NCBI GenBank assembly: GCA_964533785.1
Contig: CAZHNG010000152.1
Span: forward strand, 1-15,199
DNA: 15,199 nucleotides
Reading direction: 5' to 3'
Origin: JANQRV01 sp964533785
Lineage (GTDB): Bacteria; Bacteroidota; Bacteroidia; Chitinophagales; Saprospiraceae
The notes below the pieces were generated by a model that saw only the letters and a program-made list of their open reading frames with translations, was not told the origin of the DNA and did not search any database. The position numbers and the translations under genes were made by a program. The first letter of the stretch is position 1, and each line of letters begins with the position of its first letter. This document shows, piece after piece, positions 1 through 7,096 of this stretch.

Positions 1-39
1 CTGAAAAATTGATATCCATTGAATATCAGCGTTTTGTTG

Positions 40-81
40 TCTAAAATCTAGCGTCTAGTGTCTAGCGTCAAAAGTCCAATT
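40..81. repeat. Heptameric repeat array (TCTAGYG-like)
   Basis: Six consecutive 7-bp units start with TC and drift around TCTAGCG: TCTAAAA, TCTAGCG, TCTAGTG, TCTAGCG, TCAAAAG, TCCAATT. The 7-bp register is kept exactly. A second array with the same core is at 358-392. The function is unknown; short heptameric repeats of this kind occur in intergenic DNA of various bacteria. Confidence 0.65.
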
Positions 82-210
82 AAAAATAAAATTTTTTTTT
101 GAACCAACAAGCTTGGTATTTGCCAGGATTATGAAAAACGGTTAAGTGGAATGCAGAAGGCAAGTTTAATTTTACTTTGTCACTATTCAATGAATTCAGG
201 CGGCTTTTTG

Positions 211-240
211 ATAACCAAATAACCGGATAACCACATAACC
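211..240. repeat. Octameric repeat array (ATAACCNN)
   Basis: ATAACC occurs at 211, 219, 227 and 235, an exact 8-bp period, with variable dinucleotides AA, GG, AC between the copies. The same hexamer with the same period appears at the right end of the window (15128-15149). The function is unknown; it may be slipped-strand repeat growth or a dispersed intergenic repeat family. Confidence 0.7.
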
Positions 241-357
241 AATAGCTGACTATACAATATTCAATACAATCAACTGATTCTCATTTAAGATGACAAAGAA
301 GTATTAAGTAGTAAAGCAGAATTAGGTAACAGGTAGTTCACCCCCATTCTCTTATGG

Positions 358-392
358 TCTAGCGTCTGACATCTGGAACCTGCAACCTTGCT
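358..392. repeat. Second heptameric repeat array
   Basis: Five 7-bp units in exact register: TCTAGCG, TCTGACA, TCTGGAA, CCTGCAA, CCTTGCT. The first unit is identical to the core of the array at 40-81 and the later ones drift progressively. The array abuts the stop codon of the truncated AraC-type gene at 392-394, so it may mark one edge of the rearrangement that broke that gene. Confidence 0.55.
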
Positions 393-658
393 TAGTAAGA
401 AGAAACAGCCGAAAATTCCCGATTTTTACTGGTTTTTCTATACTCACTCGGCGTCATCCCCGTATGCTTTTTGAAGGTATGGTAAAAGGAGGTTTTGGAT
501 TTAAACCCGGCCTCATAACCAATGGCTAGTATTTTCAGATGCTTTTTTTGGGGATTCAACAATAATCTTTTTGCAGTATCAATTCGATAGGTTCCTTGTA
601 ATTCGTGCTTATTCTTAAGAGATGCATTTTTTTTCCAATAGATGCACCGGGTTTCCTT
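392..658 (-). pseudogene. AraC-family transcriptional regulator, C-terminal remnant
   Basis: Read on the minus strand, this 89-codon open stretch encodes the second half of an AraC/XylS helix-turn-helix domain. It contains TYRIDTAKRLLLNP, then LKILAIGYEAGFKSKTSFYH, then FKKHTGMTPSEYRK, ending at the TAA at 392-394. The IAxxxGF and F(K/R)xxxGxTPxxYR signatures are those of the family and resemble the Bacteroidota regulators that have an N-terminal membrane region. No start codon is available in frame, an in-frame stop lies directly upstream (659-661), and the first HTH helix is unrecognisable, apparently scrambled by frameshifts around 600-720. The upstream sensor half is missing. I infer a decayed gene; a sequencing error could explain a frameshift but not the missing N-terminal part. 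Confidence 0.75.
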
Positions 659-1225
659 TTAGCACCAAATTTCACGAACCGGCATTCTCCTTATTAATGC
701 CCAAGCAGTTTAAATGAAAAATCTATACTCTGCCAGGAAATATGCCGAAATGAGGGAATAACGAGTCCCGTATTATCATTTGGAACTCGATTTTACCTAT
801 TTTTTTAGTCCCACATGATAATCTTGAACGATTTAGTGAAAAAATTCAAGCTTCTTGCGAATGGTTTATATCAATCCAATTTTATTTTACAAGTTCTAAA
901 TTCAATGGTTTCTTTTCGATTTCTGTAATGATGAGCGTTATTCTCTACTTTTTAGTGAGCGTTTTAAAGTATGAGGATTTTTGCAGAAAGAGAAAAGAGG
1001 CCTGAATTTAGACTATTTAGGTTTCCGGCAGCCCACGTCCTCCAAATGCGTGCATATTACTGGCTAAACATCGTAGTATTAACGGCAACGGAAAGGGAAG
1101 AGAAATTGAAACAGCACAACTTGTATTTCGATTCCAATAATTTACTACTTCGGGGTTCCGCCATTCTAGGCCCTGTTCTAGCCGGACCCGTAGGGGATTT
1201 ATTAGCCAGTTTTGCATCGTGACCA
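659..1225. other. Gene-poor stretch, possibly decayed coding or repeat sequence
   Basis: No intact gene is supported. Small open frames exist on both strands (for example 971-1222 plus and 1017-1262 minus), but they overlap each other and show no recognisable domain. The minus-strand frame from about 1050 down to about 860 has protein-like composition (THLEDVGCRKPK, then KFRPLFSFCKNPHTLKRSL, then SSLQKSKRNH) interrupted by several stops. This fits a degraded gene or a dispersed repeat rather than a functional gene. The segment at 660-850 is likely eroded upstream sequence of the AraC-type remnant. Confidence 0.4.
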
Positions 1226-1603
1226 TTAACTTTCCCCCTTGAACAACCCCCACTTCCACCAAGCGGTTAATCCTGCTAATACAAACAACACAATATTCGG
1301 AACAATGGGCTCTCCCCTGCCCATATGCACGATTGCAGCCACTACCATCGTCAACCCTAAGCCAATGGCAGCCATAGGCACCAAAAACTGAAAGCGCTTG
1401 ACAAGCATTGGCAACACCACTCCTATTGCGCCTAAAATTTCTAACACTGCAATAATTTTAATCTGAGTCGCAGAAAAATCATTCGCCCAGCCCATGTCGG
1501 GATTAGCAATCATTTCGGAGTAAGGAGTAATTAATTTAATAGCTCCAGAACCTAGAAAGGCAACAGCCAGCAAAGCCTGAACGACCCATTTTACGATTTT
1601 CAT
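1226..1603 (-). CDS. DoxX-like family membrane protein
   Basis: This is a 125-residue integral membrane protein with four predicted helices at about residues 4-25, 48-68, 72-94 and 99-117. The first helix carries AFLGSGAIKL, followed by a loop with Pro and Trp, and the second has VLEILGAIGVVLP. This is the layout of the small DoxX/DoxX-like (DoxD-related) family, whose members are usually 120-150 residues. The biochemical role of these small homologues is not established; some relatives associate with thiol or quinone-linked redox processes. The ATG at 1601-1603 is chosen because it begins directly before the first helix; no Shine-Dalgarno sequence is visible, as is normal in Bacteroidota. 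It lies 197 bp downstream of the SGNH hydrolase gene on the same strand, with a structured leader between, so co-transcription is possible but not shown. Confidence 0.8.
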   Translation of the reverse strand: MKIVKWVVQALLAVAFLGSGAIKLITPYSEMIANPDMGWANDFSATQIKIIAVLEILGAIGVVLPMLVKRFQFLVPMAAIGLGLTMVVAAIVHMGRGEPIVPNIVLFVLAGLTAWWKWGLFKGES

Positions 1604-1694
1604 AGTTGGTTGTTTTGTTAAAAGAATGCTCTTCTAAATATTTGCGGAGCAAACTAATTCTCCACTAAAAAGCTCTATATCATCAATTCTGCAA

Positions 1695-1777
1695 GGAAGT
1701 TCATGATACATAAAACCTCCGTGAACTCCATACCCTCAATGCCTGCCGGCCATTACTGGCACAATAGGCGGAGTTCA
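1695..1777 (-). promoter_or_regulatory. Leader with mutually exclusive hairpins upstream of the DoxX-like gene
   Basis: Read on the minus strand there are three related segments: TGAACTCC (1777-1770), its exact complement GGAGTTCA (1729-1722), and TGAACTTCC (1703-1695). The middle segment can pair with the first (8 bp) or, with one bulge, with the third. The first loop holds a smaller TGCC/GGCA hairpin. The arrangement resembles alternative-pairing leaders, or three half-sites for a DNA-binding protein. There is no U-tract to make either stem a clear terminator. The structure is seen in the sequence; the regulatory role is inference. Confidence 0.3.
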
Positions 1778-1800
1778 AAACACTCTATTTCTCTCAAACT

Positions 1801-2559
1801 CTACCAACTCAATTCCCCAAATGCCTCTAACCAACTATCCGCCATCAATTGCGCCCCCGCCAAAGAAGGATGCACTCCATCCGGACACCAATAAGCAGCC
1901 GGTGCCTTCTCCAGTGCTTTCTCAAAAATGGAATGATAAGGAATAAAAACAGCCGAAAACTCATCGGCAATCTTTTTAGCTGCCCTACGGTAAGCATCGA
2001 AATCAGCTCCCCATTTTTCATTAATGGCAGTGCCTCCCTTTACGGCAAATGGTTCGCCAATGATCAATTTCACATTGGGCAGGGCCGCTTTGGTCCCCTG
2101 TAATAAATTGCGAAAATCAGTTTCGTACACCGCTACTGTGCCATCATAACCACTAGAAAGAGTATGCCAAAAATCATTGACCCCGATCAAAATACTCAAT
2201 ACATCCGGTTGTAAATTCAGGCAATCATCCTTCCAACGGTTCGCTAATTGATATACTTTATTGCCACTGATCCCACGATTGTAAATATGATATCGAGCCG
2301 AAGGATCATCCGTCATCAACCGAGCTGCCGCCAGAAACGCATACCCGTCCCCCAAACCACGAAGGTTATTTGGATAGTAAGCGGCTTTGTCTCTGTGGGC
2401 ATCCGTTATGGAATCTCCCTGAAAAAGAATGACCGTACCTTCCGGTGCTTTGTTATTGGATGGCATGGATAGTTGTTTCGACATAAAAGGCATCAAGGCC
2501 GGTGCACCGGCTAAAAAAGATGCCTGCTGAAGAAAATGACGTCGGTTTTTGCGCTGCAT
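1801..2559 (-). CDS. SGNH/GDSL-family hydrolase, Tat-exported
   Basis: A 252-residue serine esterase/lipase of the SGNH superfamily. Block I is GDSITD at residues 48-53 with nucleophile Ser50. Block II is RGISGN (95-100), block III is GVND with oxyanion Asn128, and block V is DGVHPS (227-232) with catalytic Asp227 and His230. All key residues are present and the length is normal. The N terminus KNRRHFLQQ followed by a hydrophobic Ala-rich stretch is a twin-arginine signal, so the enzyme should act in the periplasm or outside. The ATG at 2559 is preferred; an in-frame TTG at 2574 would add only five residues. Relatives include carbohydrate acetyl-esterases and rhamnogalacturonan acetylesterase-like enzymes. 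Its divergent neighbour is a GH127-type glycosidase, which suggests de-esterification of the same glycan, but the substrate is not visible in the sequence. Confidence 0.88.
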   Translation of the reverse strand: MQRKNRRHFLQQASFLAGAPALMPFMSKQLSMPSNNKAPEGTVILFQGDSITDAHRDKAAYYPNNLRGLGDGYAFLAAARLMTDDPSARYHIYNRGISGNKVYQLANRWKDDCLNLQPDVLSILIGVNDFWHTLSSGYDGTVAVYETDFRNLLQGTKAALPNVKLIIGEPFAVKGGTAINEKWGADFDAYRRAAKKIADEFSAVFIPYHSIFEKALEKAPAAYWCPDGVHPSLAGAQLMADSWLEAFGELSW

Positions 2560-2616
2560 GTTTTTATTTGCCAAATTAGTGTATTAGTATTAGAGTTACA
2601 AAAGCAATACGGCAAA
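2560..2616. promoter_or_regulatory. Short divergent intergenic region (SGNH hydrolase / GH127)
   Basis: Only 57 bp separate the two divergent start codons, so promoter elements for both genes must overlap here or extend into the opposing 5' coding ends. The region is AT-rich, with A-rich sequence before both ATGs (as is common for Bacteroidota translation starts). No exact TAnnTTTG box could be assigned with confidence. The compact spacing favours shared regulation of the pair. Confidence 0.35.
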
Positions 2617-4743
2617 ATGAACAAACAACTTTACCCAATATTTCTAGTCTTGCTGGCCTTTCTTTCCTGCAATCCGGCGTCCAATCCAACCAATGAAACC
2701 GCAAACAGTACCACTAATTATTTATCCAACAGAACGCCATTGATTGACAAACCCTATTTAGAATTGCCCTTGGGCACCATACAACCAGAGGGCTGGTTGC
2801 GCTTACAACTGGAGCGTATGCGCGACGGGCTGACCGGCAATTTAAATGAAGTCTATCCCGAGGTAGTAGGGCAACGAAACGGTTGGCTGGGCGGCGACGG
2901 CGATGGCTGGGAAAGAGGGCCGTACTGGATCGACGGGCTTCTACCACTCGCCTATTTACTGGATGATCAGGCCCTCAAAGATAAAGTGCAACCTTGGATC
3001 GAATGGACCCTGCAAAGCCAAACGAAAGAAGGTTATTTCGGACCGGTACCGTTTGAGGTAGAGCCGGAACCAGAACCCGGACTACAAAAAATCCGCCGCC
3101 GGGATTGGTGGCCTAAAATGGTCATGCTTAAGATCCTACAACAGTACTATACAGCTACCGAAGACGAAAGGGTCATTGAACTGTTAACCAATTATTTCCG
3201 CTACCAATTGGAGCAATTACCCAAAACGCCCATCGATCACTGGTCATTATGGGGCAACCGGCGCGCGGGAGATAACATGATGGTCGTCTACTGGTTATAT
3301 AATATCACCGGCGATGCATTTCTGTTGGATCTGGCTGAACTCTTGCAAGAACAGTCTTTCCCCTGGGCCAGGTTATTCCTGAATGAAGATTGTTACGAAA
3401 CAAAACACGATCCCTGGTACTACAGCCGGGTCGTCAAACGCTATCCTTACGATCAGAAACAACTGGACAACCTTTGCCTCAAACAGTGGGGAAGTTTTCA
3501 CACCGTCAATTTGGCGCAAGGGATAAAAAAGCCCGTGATCTACTACCAGCAAAGTCAAGACAGCAGCTATCTCAAAGCGGTGAAAAAGGCCTTGCAAGAC
3601 ATTGAAAAATACCACGGACAGCCACAAGGTATGTACGGCGGCGACGAACCGTTACACGGGGCCAGCCCTACTCAGGGCGTGGAATTGTGTTCAGTAGTCG
3701 AACTGATGTTTTCGCTGGAAAAAATGGCGGCCATTACAGGAGATATTCAATATTTAGATCATTTGGAAAAACTGGCTTTCAATGCACTACCCGCACAGAT
3801 CGACGAGGACTTTCAAACCCGTCAGTACATGCAATGCGCCAACCAGGTAGAGATCCAAAGGGGATACCACAATTTTTACCAGGACGTCGGCCACCAAGGA
3901 ACGGATATTTGCTTCGGTATCTTAACCGGCTATCCCTGTTGTACCTGCAATATGCACCAGGGCTGGCCAAAGTTTACCCAAAGTCTTTGGCACGCTACCA
4001 ATGATAATGGTCTGGCGGCATTGACCTTTGCACCTTCTAAGGTGAAAGCCAAAGTGGCTAAGGGGATTGAAGTAGAGATCGAAGAACAAACACAATATCC
4101 CTTTGAAGATACCATTCGGTTCGTAGTAAATGCTTCCCAAACGGCCTCCTTCCCCTTCCATTTGCGCATTCCGGCCTGGTGTACTTCAGCCGAGGTCTTC
4201 ATTAACAATGAAAAATGGAAAAACCCAGCGGCCGGGCAAATTGCAGTGATCGATCGCGAATGGTCAGCCGGTGACCGGGTAACGCTGGTTTTACCCTCAG
4301 AAATACAATACAGTCGCTGGTATGATTTTTCAGTAGCCATAGAAAGAGGACCACTGGTTTATGCCTTGAAAATGGATACTGAACGAAAATGGGTTGAAAA
4401 TGAAGACCGTTATGGTAATTACTATGATGTATTGCCGAAAAGTGATTGGAATTACGGACTGATAGAACAGCACTTACAAGACATGGAAACCCATTTTCAA
4501 ATCACCCGAAACCCTACGGATCAATATCCCTGGAACTTAGACAATGCACCGGTCACCATTAAAGCTACTGCCGTTAAAATGGACAATTGGCAGCTTTATA
4601 ATGGTATGCCGGGGCCTTTGCCCTGGAGTCCGAGGCGGCAATCCAAAGAGGACTGGGAATTTGTAGCAATAGAATTGATACCGTACGGTTGCACCACTTT
4701 AAGGATTACTGAATTTCCGACGGTATGGTTTGAAGACTTATGA
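2617..4743 (+). CDS. GH127-family beta-L-arabinofuranosidase-like lipoprotein
   Basis: A 708-residue protein of the beta-L-arabinofuranosidase (GH127, formerly DUF1680) family. The family start is visible in LPLGTIQPEGWLRLQL (about residues 51-66), followed by an alpha/alpha-barrel region and C-terminal beta domains. The metal and nucleophile residues known from the Bifidobacterium GH127 enzyme have clear counterparts: Glu356-x-Cys358 in GVELCS, and Cys441-Cys442 in YPCCTCN, the former Cys being the nucleophile candidate. Glu344 in GGDEPLHG is a plausible acid/base. The start at ATG 2617 is chosen over 2536 because it gives a hydrophobic signal ending LLAFLSC with Cys18 as a lipidation site, and because the longer form would overlap the divergent gene. 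It is probably anchored in the outer membrane or periplasm and releases L-arabinofuranose from glycans. Its stop lies 23 bp from the converging amidohydrolase gene. Confidence 0.85.
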   Translation: MNKQLYPIFLVLLAFLSCNPASNPTNETANSTTNYLSNRTPLIDKPYLELPLGTIQPEGWLRLQLERMRDGLTGNLNEVYPEVVGQRNGWLGGDGDGWERGPYWIDGLLPLAYLLDDQALKDKVQPWIEWTLQSQTKEGYFGPVPFEVEPEPEPGLQKIRRRDWWPKMVMLKILQQYYTATEDERVIELLTNYFRYQLEQLPKTPIDHWSLWGNRRAGDNMMVVYWLYNITGDAFLLDLAELLQEQSFPWARLFLNEDCYETKHDPWYYSRVVKRYPYDQKQLDNLCLKQWGSFHTVNLAQGIKKPVIYYQQSQDSSYLKAVKKALQDIEKYHGQPQGMYGGDEPLHGASPTQGVELCSVVELMFSLEKMAAITGDIQYLDHLEKLAFNALPAQIDEDFQTRQYMQCANQVEIQRGYHNFYQDVGHQGTDICFGILTGYPCCTCNMHQGWPKFTQSLWHATNDNGLAALTFAPSKVKAKVAKGIEVEIEEQTQYPFEDTIRFVVNASQTASFPFHLRIPAWCTSAEVFINNEKWKNPAAGQIAVIDREWSAGDRVTLVLPSEIQYSRWYDFSVAIERGPLVYALKMDTERKWVENEDRYGNYYDVLPKSDWNYGLIEQHLQDMETHFQITRNPTDQYPWNLDNAPVTIKATAVKMDNWQLYNGMPGPLPWSPRRQSKEDWEFVAIELIPYGCTTLRITEFPTVWFEDL

Positions 4744-4766
4744 GGATTGAGTGTCTAACCAATACC

Positions 4767-6335
4767 TTATTTGATCTTTAATACTTCTCCTGACTTCGCA
4801 CCATTATGTTTACCATCCTCAATCGTGAGTTGACCATTTACTAAAACATGAGAAAAACCTATCGCGTAAGCATGAGGGGCTTCAAAGGTAGCCTGGTCCG
4901 CTACTGCGCTTGGATCAAAAATGACAATATCAGCGGCATAGCCGGGGCGAAGTAAACCACGGTCAGACAAGTTAAAACGTTGAGCAGGAAGTGAGGTCAT
5001 TTTCCTGATCGCATCTTCCAATCTAATATTTTTCAACTCACGTACGTACCGGCCCAGTACGCGTGAATTCGTGCCGTAAGCCCGGGGATGCGGCATGCCG
5101 GAACCAAATTCGGGTATACCGGCATCCGAAGCTACCATAGCATAGGGATAGCGCATGATATTCAAGACATCATCTTCATCCATCGCGTGGTAAACCATTT
5201 GCACCCGCGGGCCTTTTCCAACCATTTCCAGTATTGTCTCGACCTGGGCATCCAGGTTATCAGGACGCTTCATCATGACGTTCACTTCCGAAATACGTTT
5301 TCCGTTAAAGTCTTTATTCCAGGGGCAATTGGCTACCGCTGCGTATTCGTAATCGGCAAAACCTTTTTCTTCCAGTATGCGCTTCATTTCGGCAACGATC
5401 TTATTTTTCGTAGCCGGCTTTTCCAAACGTGCATTGAGAGAATCCGTACCACCGGCTAAAGCCCAGGAAGGCAAAGTCACGGCAAGCGTCGTGCTACTGG
5501 CGGTATACGGATATTGATCCACCGTTACATCTATCCCCTCTTCGCGGTATTTTTCGACCAGCCCTACCGTCATATCACTCTTTTTCCAGGTGGAGCGGCT
5601 ACTGAGTTTAAAGTGCGAGATCTGTACCGGCAATTTTGCTTGTCTCCCTATGTTGACAGCCTCTTCAATAGCAGCGACGATCTCGTTATTTTCATTCCGG
5701 ATGTGAGAGGCATAAACACCATTGTATTCAGCAGCTACTTTTGCCAGGGCTACCACTTCCTCTGTTTTCGAGTACGTTCCCGGAACATAGATCAATCCGG
5801 TAGAAAAGCCTACAGCTCCTTCTTCCATCGCTTGTTGGACCAAATTCTTCATCTGCTGTAATTCAACGGAAGTCGGCTCCCGGTTTTCTTCACCCATCAC
5901 TGCTCTACGGACGGCATTATGCCCGATCAATGAGCCCACATTCATCGCAATTCCCGCCTTTTCCATTTCTTGGAAGAATTGCTTGAGGTCCGTGCGGGAA
6001 GATCCACAGTTACCGGTTATGATTGAAGTAACACCATCGTACAGGAAATTTTTTGCTTGCGGGCGCTTTAGAATACTGCTTTCAACGTGCCCGTGTACAT
6101 CAATGAAGCCCGGAGCAATGATTTGGTTATTAGCATCGATAACCATTTTAGCCCGGTGGCCTTTTAAATCGCCGATTTTGTAAATCTTACCTTTGCGAAC
6201 CCCAATATCTCCGTAAAACCATGGATTCCCGCTACCGTCAACAATGCGGCCATTCGTGATCAAGATATCCAGTCTTTTCTGCCCGAATAATGTAACAGAT
6301 AATAGGAATAGTACAAGGAAGGGAAGGTTTCTCAT
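4767..6335 (-). CDS. Exported D-aminoacylase-like amidohydrolase
   Basis: A 522-residue metal-dependent amidohydrolase of the N-acyl-D-amino-acid deacylase family. After a signal peptide (RNLPFLVLFLLSVTLFGQ) it has the N-terminal beta segment ILITNGRIVDGSG, then PGFIDVHGHVES with His81-x-His83, TGNCGS with the metal-bridging Cys110, ASHIR with His211, ISHFK with His241, DQYPY (273-277), ASDAG with catalytic Asp404, and MPHPRAYGT (414-421). These are the expected positions; the family more often has HxHDD where this has HGHVES. The reaction expected is hydrolysis of N-acyl-D-amino acids to free D-amino acids, here outside the cytoplasm, perhaps in peptide or cell-wall salvage. The ATG at 6335 is preferred to upstream in-frame starts because it places the signal peptide at the N terminus. 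A terminator-like hairpin lies 96 bp upstream, so it probably has its own promoter. Confidence 0.87.
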   Translation of the reverse strand: MRNLPFLVLFLLSVTLFGQKRLDILITNGRIVDGSGNPWFYGDIGVRKGKIYKIGDLKGHRAKMVIDANNQIIAPGFIDVHGHVESSILKRPQAKNFLYDGVTSIITGNCGSSRTDLKQFFQEMEKAGIAMNVGSLIGHNAVRRAVMGEENREPTSVELQQMKNLVQQAMEEGAVGFSTGLIYVPGTYSKTEEVVALAKVAAEYNGVYASHIRNENNEIVAAIEEAVNIGRQAKLPVQISHFKLSSRSTWKKSDMTVGLVEKYREEGIDVTVDQYPYTASSTTLAVTLPSWALAGGTDSLNARLEKPATKNKIVAEMKRILEEKGFADYEYAAVANCPWNKDFNGKRISEVNVMMKRPDNLDAQVETILEMVGKGPRVQMVYHAMDEDDVLNIMRYPYAMVASDAGIPEFGSGMPHPRAYGTNSRVLGRYVRELKNIRLEDAIRKMTSLPAQRFNLSDRGLLRPGYAADIVIFDPSAVADQATFEAPHAYAIGFSHVLVNGQLTIEDGKHNGAKSGEVLKIK

Positions 6336-6430
6336 TCTGCTGTATCTTTTTTGTGATAATGATACAAAAAATTTAATAGCCTCCATTTCACTTGACCACA
6401 AATTCAAGGATTATTCTATCTGGTATCTTC

Positions 6431-6462
6431 AAAAAAAAACTCACCCGGCAAAGCCGGATGAG
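6431..6462 (-). terminator. Intrinsic terminator pointing left
   Basis: On the minus strand a 10-bp stem, CTCATCCGGC / GCCGGGTGAG with one U-G wobble and a TTT loop, is followed immediately by nine T residues. This is a textbook rho-independent terminator. No annotated gene lies upstream of it on this strand, so it ends either an unrecognised transcript from the 6470-6760 region or acts as an attenuator ahead of the amidohydrolase gene at 6335. Confidence 0.75.
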
Positions 6463-6712
6463 CTCAAACATGTTCATGGGATTGTCCAAAACGCTGTCTC
6501 TTCTGGGATTTATTGTTGGTGAAATAAGTATTACTAATTGTTGTCGCTTATTTAGACGAAGAACGGATGAAAGGTCACAATTTTTTATTTACTGGAAATT
6601 AAGCGCTGGAAAAGATGGAACGCAACGTCGATTTACCAGATTTTTCAGCAAGAAACCGGAGTTTGAGTTTTACCTTTTAAGAAATAATATTTTCAAAATA
6701 AAATTACTTACT

Positions 6713-6720
6713 TATCTTTG
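6713..6720 (+). promoter_or_regulatory. Candidate Bacteroidota -7 box (TATCTTTG)
   Basis: TATCTTTG matches the Bacteroidota -7 consensus TAnnTTTG exactly. About 20 bp upstream there is only a T-rich stretch (TTTT) in place of TTTG. If used, transcription would run through the palindromic element at 6796-6969 into the giant surface protein gene, giving a leader of roughly 370 nt. This is inference from motif match only. Confidence 0.3.
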
Positions 6721-6795
6721 TAACATATCCTTATTACATTCCGATATAACATTCAAAAGTACTTATCCCTTTATATACCTGTTTAAAGTGCTCAT

Positions 6796-6969
6796 TAGAC
6801 TTGTTCGGCGGGCCATGAACGAGCGAAAGTGAGGCAAATTTTATGCTGAACGAGGCAAAAAACGCAGGCGATGCCAAAGCATCGGCGTCCCGCAGAAATT
6901 GCGGGATTAACAAAGTACAGTATAAAATTTGCCACTTGTAGCCGTTTGATGGTCTGCCGAACAAGTCTA
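6796..6969 (+). repeat. Structured imperfect palindrome with two internal hairpins
   Basis: The outer arms 6796-6816 and 6949-6969 form a 21-bp stem with two G-T pairs. A second pair of arms, 6833-6851 and 6915-6933, matches at 17 of 19 positions, one of the differences being another G-T pair. Inside are two hairpins: ACGC-agg-CGATGC / GCATCG-GCGT with a CAAA loop (6862-6888) and TCCCGCA / TGCGGGA (6888-6906). The element is non-coding, lies just upstream of the giant gene, and could be a miniature inverted-repeat element or a structured RNA leader. All three G-T pairs are wobble-compatible on the plus strand and would be A-C mismatches on the minus strand. Confidence 0.65.
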
Positions 6970-7096
6970 TTAATTGTGCACGCTTATCTGATATCCATTT
7001 TCATTGTAATTAGCTTTCGAAACATGCCACCTTTTCGGGAAGGTCCGATGATCTGTCTTCCCAAACCCAATTTTTGTACTAATAAATTATTTTCCC

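Larger units (their letters stand above)
1..391. other. Gene-free AT-rich stretch with short-period repeats
   Basis: I see no convincing coding region on either strand. The stretch is AT-rich and contains a T-run near 90-100 and the short-period repeats listed separately at 40-81, 211-240 and 358-392. It lies downstream of the broken AraC-type gene on the minus strand. No intrinsic terminator or tRNA could be recognised. Confidence 0.6.

Noticed and set aside
211..240. CRISPR-like array
   Set aside because: The period is 8 bp with dinucleotide spacers, far too short for CRISPR repeats and spacers, and no cas gene is present.
971..1222. Plus-strand 83-codon open frame
   Set aside because: No recognisable domain, overlapped by an equally long minus-strand frame, composition not protein-like, and in a region that looks decayed.
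1017..1262. Minus-strand 81-codon open frame overlapping the end of the DoxX-like gene
   Set aside because: It overlaps the well-supported DoxX-like gene in another frame and has no recognisable family; likely chance or repeat-derived.
6601..6650. Walker-A-like string SGKSTLR on the minus strand
   Set aside because: The frame is only about 25 codons long, closes immediately on both sides and has no other ATPase motif; coincidence.
6392..6832. Plus-strand 146-codon open frame between the amidohydrolase and the giant gene
   Set aside because: It runs through a terminator hairpin and into the palindromic element, has no domain or signal features, and overlaps the extended 5' end of the amidohydrolase frame.
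6734..6964. Minus-strand 76-codon open frame across the palindrome
   Set aside because: Almost all of it is the inverted-repeat element; the coding appearance is a by-product of the repeat.
6987..7018. TCTG - 20 bp - TAGCTTTC as a promoter for the giant gene
   Set aside because: Both boxes deviate from the TTTG/TAnnTTTG consensus; too weak to annotate, although the position would be reasonable.
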